A stretch of DNA of 64,000 nucleotides from Sapria himalayana (Eukaryota; Streptophyta; Magnoliopsida; Malpighiales; Rafflesiaceae): NCBI GenBank assembly GCA_029783825.1, contig JAREIK010000379.1, forward strand, positions 909,145 to 973,144. Direction: 5' to 3'. Within the stretch, counting starts at the first letter, position 1. Every line of letters begins with the position of its first letter. Shown in pieces: positions 37,810 to 49,190 of the stretch. Below the pieces are notes generated by a model, which ran no database searches, was not told the origin of the DNA, and saw nothing but the letters and a program-made list of their open reading frames with translations. A program made the translations under genes and the position numbers.

Positions 37810-38853
37810 TATTGGAACTAGATTATACTAAAATTTATTTATGATAATTTTTTTTTGATTTACACATTTTTATTTTAATAATATATTTTATAATGAGCTA
37901 AATTTATAAAAATGCATATGTCCTTTATTCTGCTTGTAGACGATTCGGTGGGTAGAGATTAGTTCATGCAAAAAATATCAAATCATCAATTCTTGTGAAA
38001 TATAAGTATTTGTTTATAATCTAGAATGAATTGGATATCCTATCAGTAAAATTATAGTACTAGTTTTTAGTAGGTCTATCTTGACTATAGTGAATGGTAA
38101 AGTTCTAACTTCTAATGCTAGTTTACTTGAGTGTGTTGAATGGGAATAACATGGTATAATTATTTTATACTAACTTGTAAAATAAAATATGCATATTATT
38201 ATAAATAATATTACTATTATTCTTGAAGTAGTTATTATTTACATTTTCTTGTTATTATTTATTTTGATTCATAAAGAGCGAGGTCTATAAATAAATTTGA
38301 GAACTCTATGAATTGAATAAATTTATCAAGCTTATGGTGAATATTGATTGTTAATGGAATTCACATCACATCAAAAAAATTTATAATTTCTCTTTGAGAA
38401 AGCTTATAAGTTTTAATATTACCAAACAATGTAGGATGATTTTAATCTAGTAATACAAATAAGTTAAGTGCAAATTATAAAGCAAATAAATATAAATTAA
38501 TCGAATTAGATTATATTTGATTAGATTCAATTAAAGGATAGCTATAATTTTAACATGAGAAGTTTAATTATGTATTAAGTCATAAAAGATATAAATATGT
38601 AAAGTAGTGTAATTATAATTTTGTAATGATATGAATTATAATTAATATAAATTATTGTACAACATAAAATATGTTGGATGCTATAGTTCTTTTAATGGTT
38701 GGAGTCTCTTCGGTAGCCTTATCTAGATGCTAAATAAGTATTATATTTTTTATTTATTTAGTATATATGTATATATAATTAGATTAATTAGTTTAATTAC
38801 AATCAAATAATTTAATTTTGACAAATTAATTGATTATTATTGAATTGATTTGA

Positions 38854-38890
<37 letters not shown>

Positions 38891-39189
38891 CATATGTTAA
38901 ATCTTTAATAAGATATTTAATTTAAAAATAAATTGAATTGCTTGATTTTAATGCATCAGTTTTTATTTTATTTTTAGTTTAATCCATATGGCTCATCAAA
39001 GTTCACCACTATAGAATTGCAATCTTCATTTATTGGGGTTGGTGAAGGTATAATGGGACATGATTAATGCCATTTGTTCGCATAGAGTTAAGTAATTTAT
39101 TGTCCAAACTTATTCCAAACAAAAAGAAAACACTTCCATGAGTATTATTACATTTATTAAATATCAATTTTTTTATGGGTTCTCTAACA
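37810..39189 (+). repeat. 5' LTR of copia-2
   Basis: It aligns end to end with 45026-46390: ATTCTGCTTGTAGACGATTC with ATTCTGCATGTAGTTGATTT, GGTAAAGTTCTAACTTCTAA with GGTAAAGTTCTAACATCTAG, and the last GGGTTCTCTAACA with AGGTTCACCAATA. It contains an (AC)16 run at 38857-38888 that is absent from the 3' LTR, where a TA run stands in its place (46072-46086). Confidence 0.92.
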
Positions 39190-39190
39190 A

Positions 39191-39201
39191 TGGTATTAGA
39201 G
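39191..39201 (+). other. Primer binding site of copia-2
   Basis: TGGTATTAGAG lies one base after the 5' LTR. It matches the TGGTATCAGAG site complementary to initiator methionine tRNA, used by most plant copia elements, with one C-to-T change. Confidence 0.9.
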
Positions 39202-39434
39202 GGAGTTGTTAGACTTTAATAAATATGACTGCATTAAGGTTTTAACAATATTTAAAACCCCAATCAAAACAAAAAATTTCTCATGTCTATTGACTCACTT
39301 GAACATAGAGATAATTTATTTATGGATTGTGGCAATGTGATTAGATGGATTGTATTCATTGGGTGTTATTTTTCATTTAAATTGGGATGTTATTTTTTTC
39401 TATAAATTTTAAGAAAACCACCACCATCAATGGT

Positions 39435-40000
39435 GCCAATGGTGGTTGTCAAGGATATCAACAAGGGTGTAAAAGATGACTCTCACTAGTGATGACATCT
39501 ACGGTGGTTGTTACAATGATCAACACTGCCATAGAAGATGACTATCGATGGCACACCATTTGTAGTGGTTGTCATAGAGAACAACAATGCTAGAAAAGAC
39601 GATTGTTGTCAGTGATACCATATGTGGTGGTTGTGGCCATCAATAATACTAGAAAAGATGATTATTACTAATGATGTCATATGTGGTGGTTGTCATAGTT
39701 ATCAGCAATGATGAAGAAGATGACTATAGCCAACGTAAAAAACATCTATGCTGGTTGTCACAATAATTGGCAATGCCAAAGAAAATGGTATTAATTGGCA
39801 ATGCCATATATTGCGGTATTCCTAGCAATCACAATGCCAGAGAAGGTGTATGTTCAGCGATGATATCATTTGTGATGGTTATTGTAGTGCAAGAGTAATG
39901 TCAAATGTGATGATTATAACCAAAAATGTTAACTATGGTGGTAGACATGGCTAATATTATTAATTTTGTAGTATCCTTTGCCAAAAAAATAATGACAATG
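39435..40000 (+). repeat. 62-bp minisatellite in copia-2 leader
   Basis: About eight units are built on GGTGGTTGTCATAGTGATCA, AACAATGCCAGAGAAGATGA and TATGATGTCATATGT. GTGGTTGT recurs near 39441, 39503, 39565, 39626 and 39686, giving a period of 60-62 bp that decays toward 40000. It lies between the PBS and the first gag match. The period is not a multiple of three, so it is unlikely to be coding. Confidence 0.85.
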
Positions 40001-40499
40001 TAATTCATGGTGGAAGAAGCATGCGACAGTATAGTTCATGTTGGAGGACACAAATAGTGGCAGAGTTTATCAGAGATAGTGGCATAGTGCATGGCCAATC
40101 ACCAATGTATGAAACTAAAATGGATTTCATAACTATATAAACACTACCCCAAACCATTATGTTGGTAAAATATGGCAGATTATGCCTAGTTTTAGGCATT
40201 AACCTAATTCTTAGAAAGTTTTAGGTTGTAAGTCATAAAACCTTAATAGCTGAGGTGTTCAACATTCACATATATGTGATACCTAGTCATCAAGTATCTG
40301 TGGCATAGAAATATTTATGGCATGGAACTATGTGTGGCATGGAAATGTGTGTTTGGCATGAAAATATATTTATTATGGAATGAGTATATATATGTTTCAA
40401 TGATATGCATGTATAAGCATCATAACTAGTATGATAGTTTTGGGCTAAAAAAAATACACATATTTTTAAATACAAACCCTCACAAATTTTAAAATATCT

Positions 40500-41640
40500 A
40501 AGTAAGCAAGGAAATTCATTAAATAAATTATATGATCTCTATCGATGTTTTGAAAGCTAAGCAAGTTTGTTAGCATGTTGGTCTTGGTATATTTTCCAAA
40601 TCAATCTAAAAAGCTTGTGGGCATACTTAGTGCAAACTATGATAAAGTAATTTTATGGATTGATTATGAATCACTTATCCATCTAAAGGATTCATTTACA
40701 AATCAATCAATTTAGAATTATGTGAAGGTTTACACTTGGCTATAAATAATAACATTTTTTTATCTAAGTCACTACTTTTATTTGTAGGAGCGAAGATAAA
40801 TCATCAATTTTATCTTATTTTGCACAACTAATACCTAGATAACAAGATTAATAGAAATTAACTTGTCTGAATAATTAATGAATAGTAAACATCCTCTCTT
40901 CGAAGCATACTATTCATGGTTTGATAGTTTGATGATGAATTCATTCATGTATTATTTGATTGAATTAATCTCATGATAGAATTCAAATTAATAAGTTCAC
41001 TAGAAAACATTTTATAAAAATATTTTTCAACTCACATGCCATCATTCTTAAACTCGATGAGACAAAATAGCATTGATTGGAAAAGAAGTCTTGACATTGT
41101 CTTGACCATTGAGAACTATAAATTTGTATTCATAGATATATGCCTAGATAAACCTGAACATGAGGCAATCAATGAAGAAGTCAAGTCTTATGAGAAATAG
41201 CTAAAGTTTGATGAAATATCTAGATATTATAATTTGGTTTCCAAGCCAAATATACACCAACATTAGCATATGTCAATTACTATTTTTTTGACATGATGTC
41301 TAATCTCAAAATAATATTTGAGAATTAGACTCTTTCTACTTAGGAAAAAGCCATAAGGAATCAGATACCATAATGACTAAAAGCACCCTAGAGTGGGATC
41401 ATGTTCACAAGATGATTGGTATTCTAAATGACATCAGATCCTTGGAGTGGAGATTGAAGTGGATTCTCATATTCATAGAATTCTTCAATTGGTGCTAGAC
41501 ACATATAATTCATTTAGCCTAAATTATAATAAGAATGAACATAATAGGACTTAGACATAATTGGTTAAAGAATTGGTATGGGCTGAAAGTATTATTGTGA
41601 AATCATCTAGTAGAGTATTATGATTGAATTAACTTTTTTA
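40500..41640 (+). pseudogene. copia-2 gag
   Basis: The Gag capsid region of a copia element is in pieces. Near 41050 it reads NSIDWKRSLDIVLTIENYKF and continues with LDKPEHEAINEEVKSYEK, a stop, LKFDEISRYYNLVSKPN. Near 41390 it reads LEWDHVHKMIGILNDIRSLE. These match the common plant copia Gag (W-K-x-x-L-D-x-x-L with ENYKFV, later HVHKMIG-LN). Stops and frameshifts are frequent. A 14-G run at about 41749-41762 follows the gag part, where the zinc knuckle would be expected, and no CCHC motif is visible. Confidence 0.85.
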
Positions 41641-42439
41641 AAAGAAGAAGAATAAATTTTAAAAACATACTAAAGTTCCATCGATAGCTCCTAAAATACA
41701 ATTGGGAGTTAAAATGTCATAAAAATTTTATTCCATATAATTAGGATGTTGGGGGGGGGGGGATGGTGGGGTGTGTGTGTGGTGTCTTAGCATAGTGAAC
41801 AATCAAGATAAATCTTAATTACTAGTAGTTGAAATATATTTATTTGTGTTATCTATATATACCTACCATATAGATACTTTCACTATTAATCATGTCTATA
41901 ATTCTTTGTAATTGTTTTGGGAAACCAAATAATTAAATGATGGAGAGATTAATCTTTAGATGTGAACATTACCAAGGTGGTGATTGTTGTAGTTAGAGAT
42001 TTCATAATTCATTTTGAGATAAACATTGTTTTAATTTTAAAAGATTATCCATATGTACCTTCTATCAAGAGAAAATTGATCACAATTTTCAATTTAATCA
42101 AAGATGGTTTCTTTTTTATTAAATGATTTTTTAATAATGTACTTGAATAGATGGATTATCTATTCTAGTACATTAAAATATAACCTTTATGTTTTTAAAA
42201 CTATTTTTTCAATACAACAATAATTCATGTCAAATAGCACCAATGCCTTGCCTTAAAAAAAATAAATTATTGATCCGAACCAAATATATCAATAGCACTT
42301 ATGCATTAGTCATATAAATCTAAAATAGATTTCAAGATAGATTAAAAATGGACCTTTGAGTTCATTAAGAATAGACATGCTTCCAACATGAGAACCCTAC
42401 TTAGAATAAAAAAAATAAACAGGTGGCATTTTATGACTA

Positions 42440-44985
42440 AATACTTATAGAACCAATGAGCTACTAGAATTTGTTCATTCAAATTTTTGTGAGCCCATGA
42501 CCATCCGAGCAATAGATATTTTTGAGTACTTCATTACTTTGATTGATAATTACTCAAAATATGGATATATTTATTTGATATACAATAAATATATTTCATT
42601 TGAGAAATTCAAATAGTATAAAATGGAAATGGAGAACATTATATTAAATATCTCAAAACACAATGATCAGATTGTCTTAGCAAGTACATCTTTGTAGAGT
42701 TTATGGATTACTTGTTGGATCAATAAATTATAACCCAATTGTGTATGTTTGACACTCTACAATAAAATGGTGTGATAGATAGAAGGTAAAGAGCTCTTGT
42801 GGACATAATATGGTTAATGATGAGTTATTTAGATATACTTGATTCATTCTAAGTATATGTAATAGAAATAGTATGTTATGTTTTAAATGTAATTCCATCT
42901 AAGTCAGCATCAATACCTCTTACCAAAATTTGGACTGGGCATAAGCCTAGTCTGAAACACATTCGTTTGTGGGGTTGACCAACATATATGCTAAAAAAGA
43001 AGACAAATAAGTTGGAAAAAAATGTTTCTTTCTTCAAGGGATATCCTAGAGGAATTAAAGATGGTTTATTTTATTATCCAAAGGATCAAAAGGTTAATGT
43101 TAGTACTAATGTCCAATTCATAGATCATGAATATACAAAACCAAGTCCCATAAGTCGAATTGTTCTAGAGATTTTAAGAGGATATAGGTTAGTCTACACT
43201 TTTTCAAAAACAAAAGGAATACCACAAGGTAGCATTTATGATACCTCATTACCTCATCATAATGAGAGAACTTTTCATGATAGTATTGATATTGAACCTT
43301 GTGGGTCTTTCATTGGTGTGCTGGTAGTATGACTAGAAGGCAATGGTCATAATGGTTCATAAGGATCAATATCTATATAACATGTCACTAAAAGTATACA
43401 ACCAAGAGGAGTGCCTCATTATAGTGGAAAGATTATTCTTTAACTTACATGGTATACAATCTTGGAGCATCTAATGATAAAATACATGATGAGCTAGATA
43501 CTGATTCTGAAAACTATGATGAAATATTTTAAGATAGTGATGTAGAACATTAGTAAAAAAAAATCAGAAATATAGTCAATGTGATACAATCATGTTTGGG
43601 ATCTTATTAAACCATTTAAAGGGATAAAAGCATTAAAGTATAGGTGGATATATAAAAAAATAGAGGAATAGATGGTAAAATTCAGGCTTATAAAAATATG
43701 TTTGTTGAAATAGGTTTTACTCAAAAAGAAGGAAGTGGTCTGGAGGAGTCCTTTTTGTTGATAGTCATGCTGAAGTTAATTCAAATTGTCTTATCTATTA
43801 TAACTCTTTATGACTATGAGATTTGGAAAATAGATATAAAAACTCTATTTTTAAATGAATTTCTTGAAGAATATATCTATATGATGTAGCTAGATAATTT
43901 TATTGAAAAAAGAGCAAGAGCACATGTTGTGTAACTTGAATTAGTCAATTTATGGACTAGATAAGGTATCTAGATCTTGAAAAACAAACTTTGATAAAGT
44001 CATTAAGCCTTATGAATTTGATTAATATTAGGATGAACATTATGTATATACACATAGATGTGATAATAATGTGGTGCTCTTGGTATTGTATATTGATAAT
44101 ATATTATTCAACGGAAATGATGTGGGCCTATAATTATCTTTAGCTAAGGCATAGTTTTCTAGTCAATTCAATATGATAGACATGTGAGAATCTATTTATG
44201 TTATTGGGATTAGGCTTTTACAAAATAACATACGAAGAATATTAGACTTGTATTAAATTATTTATAATGGTGAGATATTAACTCAATTTAGCATTCAAAT
44301 TACCAAAACAAGTTTTTTTTTTCTTTTCAGACATGGAATCGCACTATCAAACAAATAGTATCCGAAAATACCCTATGAGGTAGGGAAAAAGAAGGTAGTT
44401 TATTAAGCACCAATAGTAGAAAGACTCATGTATGTAGTGCTTTGTACTAGACCCAATATCTATTATCTTGTTATCATAGTGAGTAGATATCAATCTAACA
44501 TAAGACAAGAATATTGGATAATCGTAAAATATATAATCAAGTACATAAAAAGGACTAGTAGTCATATATTAGTGTACCAGCATATGATCTTGTGCTTATA
44601 GCATACACAGAATCAAATTTTTAATAAAATGTGGATTTGAGAAAATATACCTCAAATTATGTGTTTAGCCTAGGAAATGGAGCAACTAGCTAGAGGGGTA
44701 TAAACAAAGATTTCTTTTTTTATTCGGCCATGGAGGCTGATTATATGTTAGCTTGTGTGGAAATCAAAGAAGTTGTATGGCTCATTAACTTTTTGACTGA
44801 TCTAAGGAACCTTGAATGCACATAATGGAAAAAAATACATTGAGTATAAATATCATCTAATAATAAACATTGTGAAAAGAAAAGATGTAGTAATGACTAA
44901 AATAGCATCGGTAAATAAGCTGGTAAATACTTTTACAAAGAGACTTAAAGCAAAAGTATCTAATAGACATGTGCAAGGGATAAGA
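42440..44985 (+). pseudogene. copia-2 pol: integrase, RT, RNase H
   Basis: Integrase traces start near 42480 (EFVHSNFCEPMTI-like; YFITLIDNYSKYGYIYL-like near 42530) and continue with QYNGVIDRR near 42775 and KIWTGHKPSLKHIRLWG near 42930. The open piece 42988-43332 reads LEKNVSFFKGYPRGIKDGLF, then YYPKDQKVNVSTNVQFIDHE, the integrase end and linker. RT spans about 43590-44260: GFTQKEGSGLEESF, then YEIWKIDIKTLFLNEFLEEY, with the catalytic box LYIDNILFNGND near 44088, where the family has Y-x-D-D, so the second Asp is lost. RNase H ends at 44812-45006 (KKYIEYKYHLIINIVKRKDV, TKIASVNKLVNTFTKRLKAK). Not functional. Confidence 0.93.
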
Positions 44986-45012
44986 GTCAGACGTGTGACA
45001 TCATAGCTTTGA

Positions 45013-45025
45013 TATAATGGGAGAA
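45013..45025 (+). other. Polypurine tract of copia-2
   Basis: ATAATGGGAGAAA lies directly before the 3' LTR and after the RNase H stop, the usual place for plus-strand priming. Confidence 0.75.
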
Positions 45026-46390
45026 AATTGTAACTAGTTTATACTAAAAACTATTTATGATTATTTTCTTGATTTACATCTTGTAATTTTAATAATAAAT
45101 TTTAGTGAGTTGAATTTGTAAAAATTCATTTGTCATTTATTCTGCATGTAGTTGATTTGGTGGGTAGATATTGGCTTATGCATAGAAGATTAAATCATTG
45201 GGTTATTATTAAAATATAAGTTTATCATTCATAATCTTAATAGAACTGGGCATTCTATCAGTAGGACTATGACACTAGATTTTAGTATGTCTATCTTAAC
45301 TACGATGGTTGGTAAAGTTCTAACATCTAGTATTAGTTTACTTGGGTATATTGAATGGGACCAACATAGTGTAATTTTATGATGACTTAAAAAAATACTT
45401 TAATTATTATAAACTTTATTACTCTTATTCTTGAAGTTGCGATTATTTTTATATATGCTTATTAATCGTTATTTTGATTCATAAAGAGTGGGGTCAAGAA
45501 ATAGATTTAATATCTCTATGGCATAGATAACTTTATCTAACATATGATGAATATTAATTACTGATTGAATCTATTTCCTATCAAAAAAATTGATGATTAC
45601 CTATTGAGAAAGTTTATAATTTTTTATATTGTCAAACTTTGAAGGTGCATTTTAATCTGGTAATTCAAATAAGTTAAGTAGAAAGTATCTATAAAATAAT
45701 TAGTAATTGATTGAATTGAATTATCAATAATTTAATTCAATCAATATATATATGTAATTCAAATATGATCAAATTAATTAGTGTTAAGTAACAAAAAGTA
45801 TAAAATATTTAGAATATTTGAGAGAGTATAATTATAATCATATAGTGGTATGAATTATAATTAATATAAATTTTTGTGTGAAATAATTTACATTAGAAGC
45901 TCAAGATCTTACTGTGTTCGTGGTCTCTTTCATATCTTATCCAGATACCATATAAGTATTAAAGATTTTTGTTCATTTATTTAGTATATAATCAGAATAA
46001 TTACTTTAATTATAATCAAATAATTTGATTTTGTCAAATTAACTAATTATAATTAAAGTGATTTTCATTATATATATATATATAATATGTTAAATCTTTA
46101 ATAAGATATTTATTTTAATAATAGACCAAAATGTTTGATTTTAATGCATCGACTTTTTATTTTTATTTTTGGTTAAAATATCCATATTGTTTGGTGAGAC
46201 AACAATGCATCATCTATATCTTTGCCAAATGGGACTAGTTAAGTTTTATGAGAGATGAATCATGACTGAAGCCATTTGTACACCCAAAGTCAAGTAATTT
46301 TTGCTCAAACTTAGTGCAAACATAAAATAACACTTCCATGAGTATTATTGGCCTGATTATAGAATACAATTTTTTACAGGTTCACCAATA
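45026..46390 (+). repeat. 3' LTR of copia-2
   Basis: It starts with AATTGTAACTAGTTTATACT, aligned with TATTGGAACTAGATTATACT of the 5' LTR, and ends CCAATA. The target duplication GTATC follows at 46391. A short TA run replaces the AC run of the 5' LTR. No open frame of note. Confidence 0.92.
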
Positions 46391-46395
46391 GTATC

Positions 46396-47135
46396 TGCTA
46401 CAAATGTTTCCATGATGAAACATTTCCTCCTTTTAGATTCTTTGTTTATTTTCATGAATTTTGCTTCTCTAAAGATATTCATAATTATATGTGTTTTTGT
46501 ACCGTATTGTATTTCATTTCTATGAACATTGGCTTGCTCTATGTTAATGGATGTTCTTCATTGAATGACATGAACTTTTCTTCTCGATCCTTAAGTGAGC
46601 CACATCAACAAGATTTCCAAAACTTCCTCTTGAACCTTCTTCCAACAACATCTGCTTTGTTGAAAATAACTATGCTATTGAGTTTATAACTATATATATA
46701 TATATAGTTATAATGAGTTATACCGTTTAAATGCCTTTACAGATATACCAACTTATAAACTTCTTTATATCTGATTATAATGAGTATAATCTGTTTATGT
46801 AAACTCATTATGTAAACTCCATTTCACCTATATTTGGGAAAGATACAACACATAGAGCTTATGTAAACTCTTTTATATCTCATCACGTAACATCATTATA
46901 TAATTAGTTATCTAAACTCATTATGTAAGTATTTATAACTCATTGCAACTTATAAATTCTTTTATAAGTATATATATATGTAAAGGTATATGAGTTAATT
47001 ATTTATAACGAGTTATAAATATAAACTTATAAACTCATTTACAAGTTTATAATTGAGTTAACGAGTAATAACAAGTTATAACTTATAAACTCATATATAT
47101 ATATATATATATGAGTTTATAAATGAGTTAATGAG

Positions 47136-47199
<64 letters not shown>

Positions 47200-47397
47200 A
47201 ACTATATTTACATATATTTAAACTTTTATAGTAAATGTATATAATGAGTTATAACAAGTTATAAACTTGCAAACTTCTTTATGTGTAAACTTAATATATA
47301 ATGACCTTAACTTATTATAGCATATAAACTTAAACAAGTTGTAATTTAAACTCAAAAGCTGATAGATTACATAAGTTGATAGTGTATACTATAGATA
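46396..47397. repeat. AT-rich flank with TTATAAACTCATT-type repeats and (TA)n
   Basis: From about 46690, loosely repeated blocks such as GAGTTATAACAAGTTATAAA, TTATAAACTCATTTA and ATGAGTTTATAA occur in both orientations, with TA runs at 46691-46706, 47095-47112 and 47138-47194. A 66-codon open frame at 46489-46689 shows no features of a known family, and I do not call it a gene. Confidence 0.75.
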
Positions 47398-49190
47398 TAG
47401 GTATCAAGTAGGCTAGAAAGCCTGTCCCTATCACGAGGCACTGCCCAACTAAGTCGTGTCTGGCTCGGCATGAGATGGTCCAGAAGCATGCCTTGGCTCA
47501 TGCTGTGCCGGGCCATGGGATGCTGGGCCCCATGCCTGGCCAAGCACGACTTGGCTGCTCAAGCTAGATACTGGGTTTCAGGTACTGAGCTATTGTGATG
47601 GGTGACCCATTGGCTGTTGAGCTTAGCTAGTGTATCGAGATCAGTTTGACCCAATGGTTAAAAAAATTAAACTAAGATGCATTTAGCTGTTAAATGCACC
47701 CCCCAACAACTAGGGTAAAAAATCTGATGGCTGTTTGTGCTGTAAAAAAATCATTAAAAATTAAAAAAATTCAAAAAAAAAAATTTTTAAAACTTTATAA
47801 TATATATATCTCCATCATTTCTCAATCTCACACCTCACTTTAATTTAACTCTTATTAATAATTTAATAACAAATATTATTTAATATAAAAAATAGACTTT
47901 AAAATATATTTAATAAACTAATAAAAATCTAAAATGATAAGTAGTAAATGTAATGACAAGAATGATATTAATATTAACTGATATATAGATAATTTTAATT
48001 TTGATAATGAAAATCCTATGAAAATATCTAAGGCCAGAGCTGCCAAAACCTTATTTTCTTTCATTGTCTTGACTTAAATATCTAAAAACAAAAAATTAGA
48101 ATAAAATTTTAGTTTGGACTCATTTTAATATTATATAAAATACAAATATTAGGAGTGTCAATGAAGAATCATCAGAATGCAAATATTATAAGAAAATATT
48201 AACATGTAGGAATACATAGGGGACTAGGTACCTAAAAAGGCATGTCGAATAATTTATCAAAAAACATAGTGCATTTGATCCTAAGCAAACTCAATAGAGT
48301 GGTGAGGTCTTTGAGATTCAATCTATTTTAGCCTATATGTTGACCCCCTTCATATACTGCAACAAGTTAGAGAGGGAAAACATGACCAGACTGAATACCA
48401 CGATAGGTATTCTGATTAGATTTTAAGAGGATCCAAGGGTATTCAGTATCTTATAGACCTATATGTATCATGTATTTCATATAATTCGTAAGTCCACATC
48501 TAAGAATGATATACTAAAATACTATAAGTTAGAAAACCAAATAATAATTAATGAATTTAGGTAATATAGTGACATGGTGTCTGTGACATTGAATATCTAG
48601 ATTAGTTATGATGATACATCTTTTGTATGCCTCACCGCCCACTATGTAGATTCTAAATTAACACAATATAAAAAGAAATTAGAATTTTCAGAGATTCTCA
48701 ATCCTCATGATGAACCGGCCATATATGAATGCATGATGAAAATCTTTAGAGAATATAATATTCAAAATAAAATATATAATATAACATTCGATAACATATC
48801 TAACAATGGAGTAGCCATTAAAATATTTTTTAAGACCATTAGAGATGAGCCATTAGGTTAGATTTTTTACGTTAGATGCATGTGTCATGTTATTACTCTC
48901 ATAATACAAGTTGGGATGAAGTTTGTTTTCCACACTTAAGAAAAAACACATAACTCACTAAAATATCTTTGGAAGCCTAGCATATAATAGGAGTTTGGTA
49001 GTCTCTATTTGTCTACGAGTTTAAAGAAGAAGAAATTCCAAATGGTTGTGAGACACCATTGGAATGATACTTACATGATGTTGGAGTCATGTATCGCATA
49101 CGAACATGTAAATTAAACAACATCAATAGTAAGAGTGACAAACTTATTATTGACAATACTAATCAGGATACATGAATTTTCACTCATATG
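47398..49190 (+). mobile_element. hAT transposon remnant
   Basis: A GC-rich leader (47400-47650) carries subterminal-type repeats (GGCTCGGCATGAG, TGCTGTGCCGGGCCATGGG, GCCAAGCACGACTTGGC), as plant hAT elements of the RICESLEEPER type often do. It is followed by a transposase pseudogene. A plausible left end is TAGGTATCAA at 47398, but no right end or target duplication was found. The coding part stops short at about 49190; adjoining parts of the family occur at 27625-28130. Confidence 0.65.
48020..49190 (+). pseudogene. hAT transposase (BED finger and catalytic core)
   Basis: An N-terminal BED-type zinc finger remnant lies near 48178: CKYYKKILTCRNT, a stop, then GTRYLKRHVE and FIKKH; one Cys is lost but both His remain. 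The core from about 48595 includes SFVCLTAHYVDSKLTQYKKK, then LEFSEILNPHDEPAIYECMM and YNIQNKIYNITFDNISNNGV. The Asp of ITFDN corresponds to a catalytic Asp. VRCMCHVITLIIQVGMK near 48869 is the conserved R-C-x-x-H box. The last part reads RHHWNDTYMMLESCIAYEHV near 49050, ahead of the point where homology stops. The C-terminal dimerisation region is missing. In-frame stops make it non-functional. Confidence 0.93.

Larger units (their letters stand above)
37810..46390 (+). mobile_element. Complete Ty1-copia retrotransposon (copia-2)
   Basis: The 8581-bp element is flanked by the 5-bp target duplication GTATC (37805-37809 and 46391-46395). It has LTRs of 1380 and 1365 bp, a primer binding site, a minisatellite-bearing leader, gag, and pol in the copia order integrase, RT, RNase H, then a purine tract. 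LTR ends TATTGG, CTAACA and CCAATA are all one transition away from a TGTTGG...CCAACA pair. The LTRs differ at many positions and by indels, so the insertion is old. Every coding part is interrupted by stops and frameshifts. Confidence 0.93.

Noticed and set aside
46489..46689. 66-codon open frame just outside copia-2 as a possible host gene at the insertion site
   Set aside because: No domain, no second exon and no continuation on the other side of the insertion (before 37805).
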